Positions 61,111-64,000 of a stretch of DNA of 64,000 bases are shown piece by piece. The position numbers and the translations under genes are program-made. The notes under the pieces were generated by a model, which made no database searches, was not told the DNA's origin, and worked only from the letters and a program-made list of their open reading frames with translations. Origin of the DNA: Maratus speciosus (lineage: Eukaryota > Arthropoda > Arachnida > Araneae > Salticidae); contig OZ010788.1 of assembly GCA_963932465.1 (NCBI GenBank), positions 673,528,484 through 673,592,483 on the forward strand, read 5' to 3'. The first letter of the stretch is position 1. Each line of letters starts with the position of its first letter.

Positions 61111-61338
61111 TGAAAGGAAGGTTGGCTGTTCCACGACAGAATTTATCGGCGGCCGATATCGTGTAATCGATGACGACAAAAACGTCATCGTATCGTCCAG
61201 TGGAAAAGCGGATAGCTGAAATGAATGCATTTTGCGTGCAGCGGTGTCGGATAACGACAATCGTGGACGATTTATCGGTGTCGTGTCGTTAAGTGGAAAA
61301 GCGCTCTAAGACTGAAAAATTCTAAAATGAAGTTACCT

Positions 61339-61480
61339 AAAAAAACCTGCCGTCCGTCCGTCTGTCTGTCCGCATAGAACAGCGCAAAAAATAACCAACC
61401 GAATGGTGTGAAATTTAATATCGTTGCAGAATTGTGTAGAGTTCTTTTGAAATTTTATGAAAATCGGATTAAAAGTTAAA
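61339..61480 (+). repeat. AGGTGCG-repeat internal fragment
   Basis: CGTCCGTCCGTCTGTCTGTC, ACCAACCGAATGGTGTGAAA and TTTTATGAAAATCGGAT match copies at 20.7-22.7 kb. Confidence 0.6.
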
Positions 61481-61689
61481 AAGTCCTTCCGGCCAGTGCC
61501 CTGAGGAAGGGCCCTTATTTTTTTAAAAGCCAGCTTATATTATTACACACGGAGATCAAAGTAGTGGAACCCGATTATAGAAGATTAAATACTAATTTTT
61601 GTACTGAATATGAATGAGAATTTAAAGAAATTAGTCAGCTTTAACAAAGCTGGTTTTATTTAAAGTGATTTAAATTTGGTCGCCAAATT

Positions 61690-63430
61690 GGGAGATATCT
61701 TGAATTGCCCGCCATTTTAAAACATAATGGGTGCAACAAAGCTAACCAATGAAATTGGTCGAGACCTTGGTAATTCCTGTGCACATACTCACTCATATAT
61801 AAATCAATTGATATAAACGAGTGCTGTTGCAAGCAAAAAACCAGATTTTTCAAAATGTCACCCACATTAGAAATTCAAACTGCTACATCTCAGCCTTTTT
61901 TTTTAGATAAAGACAAAAGAAAAAATGCTCCGGAATCTTTGTAACAATCTCAAATACATAAGAAAAAAAATCTTTTTCAAATTCTAATTTTAATTTTTAA
62001 ATGGCCACCATTTTGAAACAAGATGACGGATGAAGTTAGCAAACGAACTCGGCCGAGAGATTGTTATGTACTATGCACATGCCTTGCCACATCCTAATCG
62101 GTTTATAAATACGCGTGTTATCGAGTGACAAAAATCAGATCGTTTCAAAATGTCAGCCATGTTAGAAATTCAAAGTGCTGTAACTCAGCCGTTTTTAAAA
62201 ATATGGACCAAACGAAAAATGCTCCGAAATCTCTGTATCAAGGTCAAACACATAAGAATAAAATCTTTTTTAATGTCTAATTTTTTTGTACCTCATTTTA
62301 AATTAAATTTAAAAAAAATAATGGCCGTCATTTTTAAACAACATGGCGGATGAATTTGGCCAACGTACTCGGTCGAGACATTGGTATGTACTATGTATAC
62401 ACCAAATTATATCCAAATCCGTTCATAAATACGCGTGTTATCGCGTGACAAAAATCAGATCGTTTCAAAATGTCAGCAACACTAGAATTTCAAAGTGCTA
62501 TAACTCACCCGTTTTTTAAGATATAGACGAAACAAAAAATGCTCCGGAATCTTTGTATCATGCTCAAACACATAAGAAAAAAATCTTTTTCAATTTCTAT
62601 TTTTTTTGTACCTAATTTTAAATTTAAATTTTTTTTAAATTTTTAAATGACCGCCATTTTGAAACAAGATGGCGTATGAAGCTGGCCAACGAACTCGGTC
62701 AAAACATTGCTATGTACTATGCCCATGCCTTGTCATATCCAAATCGGTTCATAAAAACGCGTATTATCGCATGACAAAAATCAGATCGTTTCAAAATGTC
62801 AGCCATGCTAGAAATTCAAAGTGCTATAACTCAGCCATTTTTAAAGATATATACGAAACAAAAAATGCTCCGGAATCTTTGTATCAAGTTCAAACACATA
62901 AGGAAAAAATCTTTTTCAATTTCTAAGTTTTTTGTACCTCATTTTAAATTTTAATTTTTTTTTAAATTTTAAATGGCCACCATTTTGAAACAAGATGGCG
63001 GATGAAGCTGGCCAACGAACTCTGTCGATACATTGCTATGTACTATGCATATGCCTTGTCACATCCAAATTCATTCATAAAAACGCGTATTATCGCATGA
63101 CAAAAATCGGATCGTTTCAAAATGTCAGCCATGCTAGAAATTCAAAGTTCTATAACTCAGCCATTTTTTAATATATAGATGAAACAAAAAATGCTCCAAA
63201 ATCTTTGTATCAAGCTCAAATACACAAGAAAAAAATCTTTTTCAATGTCCAAATTTTTTATGCCTCATTTTAAATTTTAAATTTGTTAAAAATTTTTAAA
63301 TGGCCGCCATTTAGAAACAAGATGGCGGATGAAGCTGGCCAACGAACTCGGTCGAGACATTGGTATGTACTATGTACACACCAAATTATATCCAAATCGG
63401 TTCTTAAATACGAGAGTTACAGTATGACAA
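61690..63430 (+). repeat. ~325-bp satellite array (about 5.5 units)
   Basis: Unit landmarks AAATGGCCGCCATTTTGAAA recur at about 62001, 62322, 62648, 62973 and 63301 with a partial unit near 61690. Others are CAAGATGGCGGATGAAG, CAACGAACTCGGTCGAGACA, AAAATCAGATCGTTTCAAAATG and AAAATGCTCCGGAATCTTTG. The short open frames at 62150, 62669 and 63283 are all unit-derived. Confidence 0.9.
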
Positions 63431-63435
63431 AGATC

Positions 63436-63439
63436 AGAT

Positions 63440-63473
<34 letters not shown>
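63436..63473 (+). repeat. TA dinucleotide run
   Basis: ACATACATATATATATATAT type microsatellite. Confidence 0.8.
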
Positions 63474-63474
<1 letters not shown>

Positions 63475-63615
63475 ACATTTGAACGGAGTTTGGTTTCGGG
63501 GTCTGGGGGTCATCATCGGTGAAAATATACCAAAATGTTTCGGAATTGTTTTCCTCCGAACGGCTGCAATATGTAGCTTTTTGTAATGAAAGCTACCTAA
63601 AAGATATTAATAAAA

Positions 63616-64000
63616 CAGGGGTCGATCCAGGCAAAGTTTAAGGCCTTTTTAGGGCACTTTCATAAAAATCGATTTAATAAAATAGTCCCCTAGACAAAAA
63701 TAAATTTAAGAAAATGGTCCCCTTCACAAAAATAAATTCAATAAAGTGGACCCCTTCACAAAAATAAATTCAATAAAATGGGCCCCCTTACGAAATTCCT
63801 TTTAATAAAATAGGCTCCTTTGTAAAATTCTTTTTCATAAAAAGTGTTTTAAAATGTGTCATTTGTAAATAAAACCAGGTCACGAAAAACAAACTTTAGC
63901 AAGGGGATTTAAAGAAGTTTTTGTTAATAAATTCTTGGTTCGAATTTGAGTAACTGGATTTCAACTTTCGTTTCAAAATGTTATTTTTCACAAAAATATA
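63616..64000 (+). mobile_element. Second copy of the 409-bp MITE, cut by the window end
   Basis: Starts CAGGGGTCGATCCAGGCAAA and follows 508-862 in the same orientation through CAAAATGTTATTTTTCACAA. The right end is outside the window. Confidence 0.8.

Larger units (their letters stand above)
53869..61314. repeat. Matching inverted ends 7.4 kb apart
   Basis: CAGTCCTAAGGGCGCTTTTC at 53869 and its inverse (CAGTCTTAGAGCGCTTTTCC read on the minus strand) ending at 61314, both followed by CACTTANCGACACGA. An internal GCTTTTCCATTTAACC repeat also occurs at both ends. The 8-base flanks match poorly (5 of 8), so this may be two solo ends and not one element. Confidence 0.4.
47748..64000 (+). other. 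Intron 4, running past the window end
   Basis: Everything after the last visible exon. It is inferred to be intronic because the fibrinogen domain is unfinished and no later exon could be found. It carries nested transposons at 48-53.3 kb and satellite arrays at 54.5-57.6 kb and 61.7-63.4 kb. Confidence 0.55.

Noticed and set aside
61690..63430. CRISPR-like or host gene array
   Set aside because: Regular ~325-bp units without short identical repeats and unique spacers; ordinary eukaryotic satellite.
48018..64000. Remaining lectin exons (FSTKD, CAxxxxGaWWY, SNLNG)
   Set aside because: I looked for these motifs in the open frames and by eye and found none, so they are taken to lie outside the window.

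Overview
This is a eukaryotic nuclear window, strongly AT-rich and almost entirely non-coding. No bacterial-type operons, rRNA or CRISPR arrays are visible. The one host gene I can support is a fibrinogen-related (techylectin-5 / tachylectin-like) secreted lectin on the + strand. Four spliced pieces (21407-21549, 28384-28562, 30488-30593, 47583-47747) join in perfect phase through canonical GT-AG sites into about 197 residues: the core of a signal peptide, a short Cys-containing linker, and roughly the first two thirds of a fibrinogen C-terminal domain. The start-codon exon lies upstream of 21407 and was not found. The calcium-binding and ligand-pocket exons must lie beyond 64000. The gene family, introns of 2-17 kb and the transposon types suggest a chelicerate, most likely a spider; this is inference.

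Layout. 1-11 kb: tandem repeats, a 409-bp short inverted-repeat element, a 1.5-kb foldback element inserted in an older repeat, a hAT-like element carrying a pogo-like one, and two tandem arrays. 12-17.7 kb: a 2-kb element with long inverted ends, hit by a piggyBac-like MITE; a second piggyBac-like MITE; an internally deleted transposase element. 20.7-23 kb: three copies of an AGGTGCG-ended repeat around the first exon. 24.8-25.4 kb: a less AT-rich, apparently unique island with promoter-like motifs and an antisense open frame. 27.4-27.8 kb: mariner pseudogene. 32.7-37.5 kb: Helitron series with one complete element. 37.7-40 kb: minisatellite and a segmental duplication with a tRNA-like insertion. 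42.8-44.7 kb: inverted second copy of the 2-kb element. 48-53.3 kb: a TTAA-flanked element split by a 4.5-kb hAT-type element that itself holds piggyBac-like and Tc1 remnants. 53.5-64 kb: palindromic MITEs and satellite arrays.

The window is best read as one lectin gene whose introns have grown by successive, datable transposon insertions. I found no new multi-gene system. The most useful material is the nested insertions whose empty sites survive in paralogous copies inside the same window, plus one short antisense coding-like frame.
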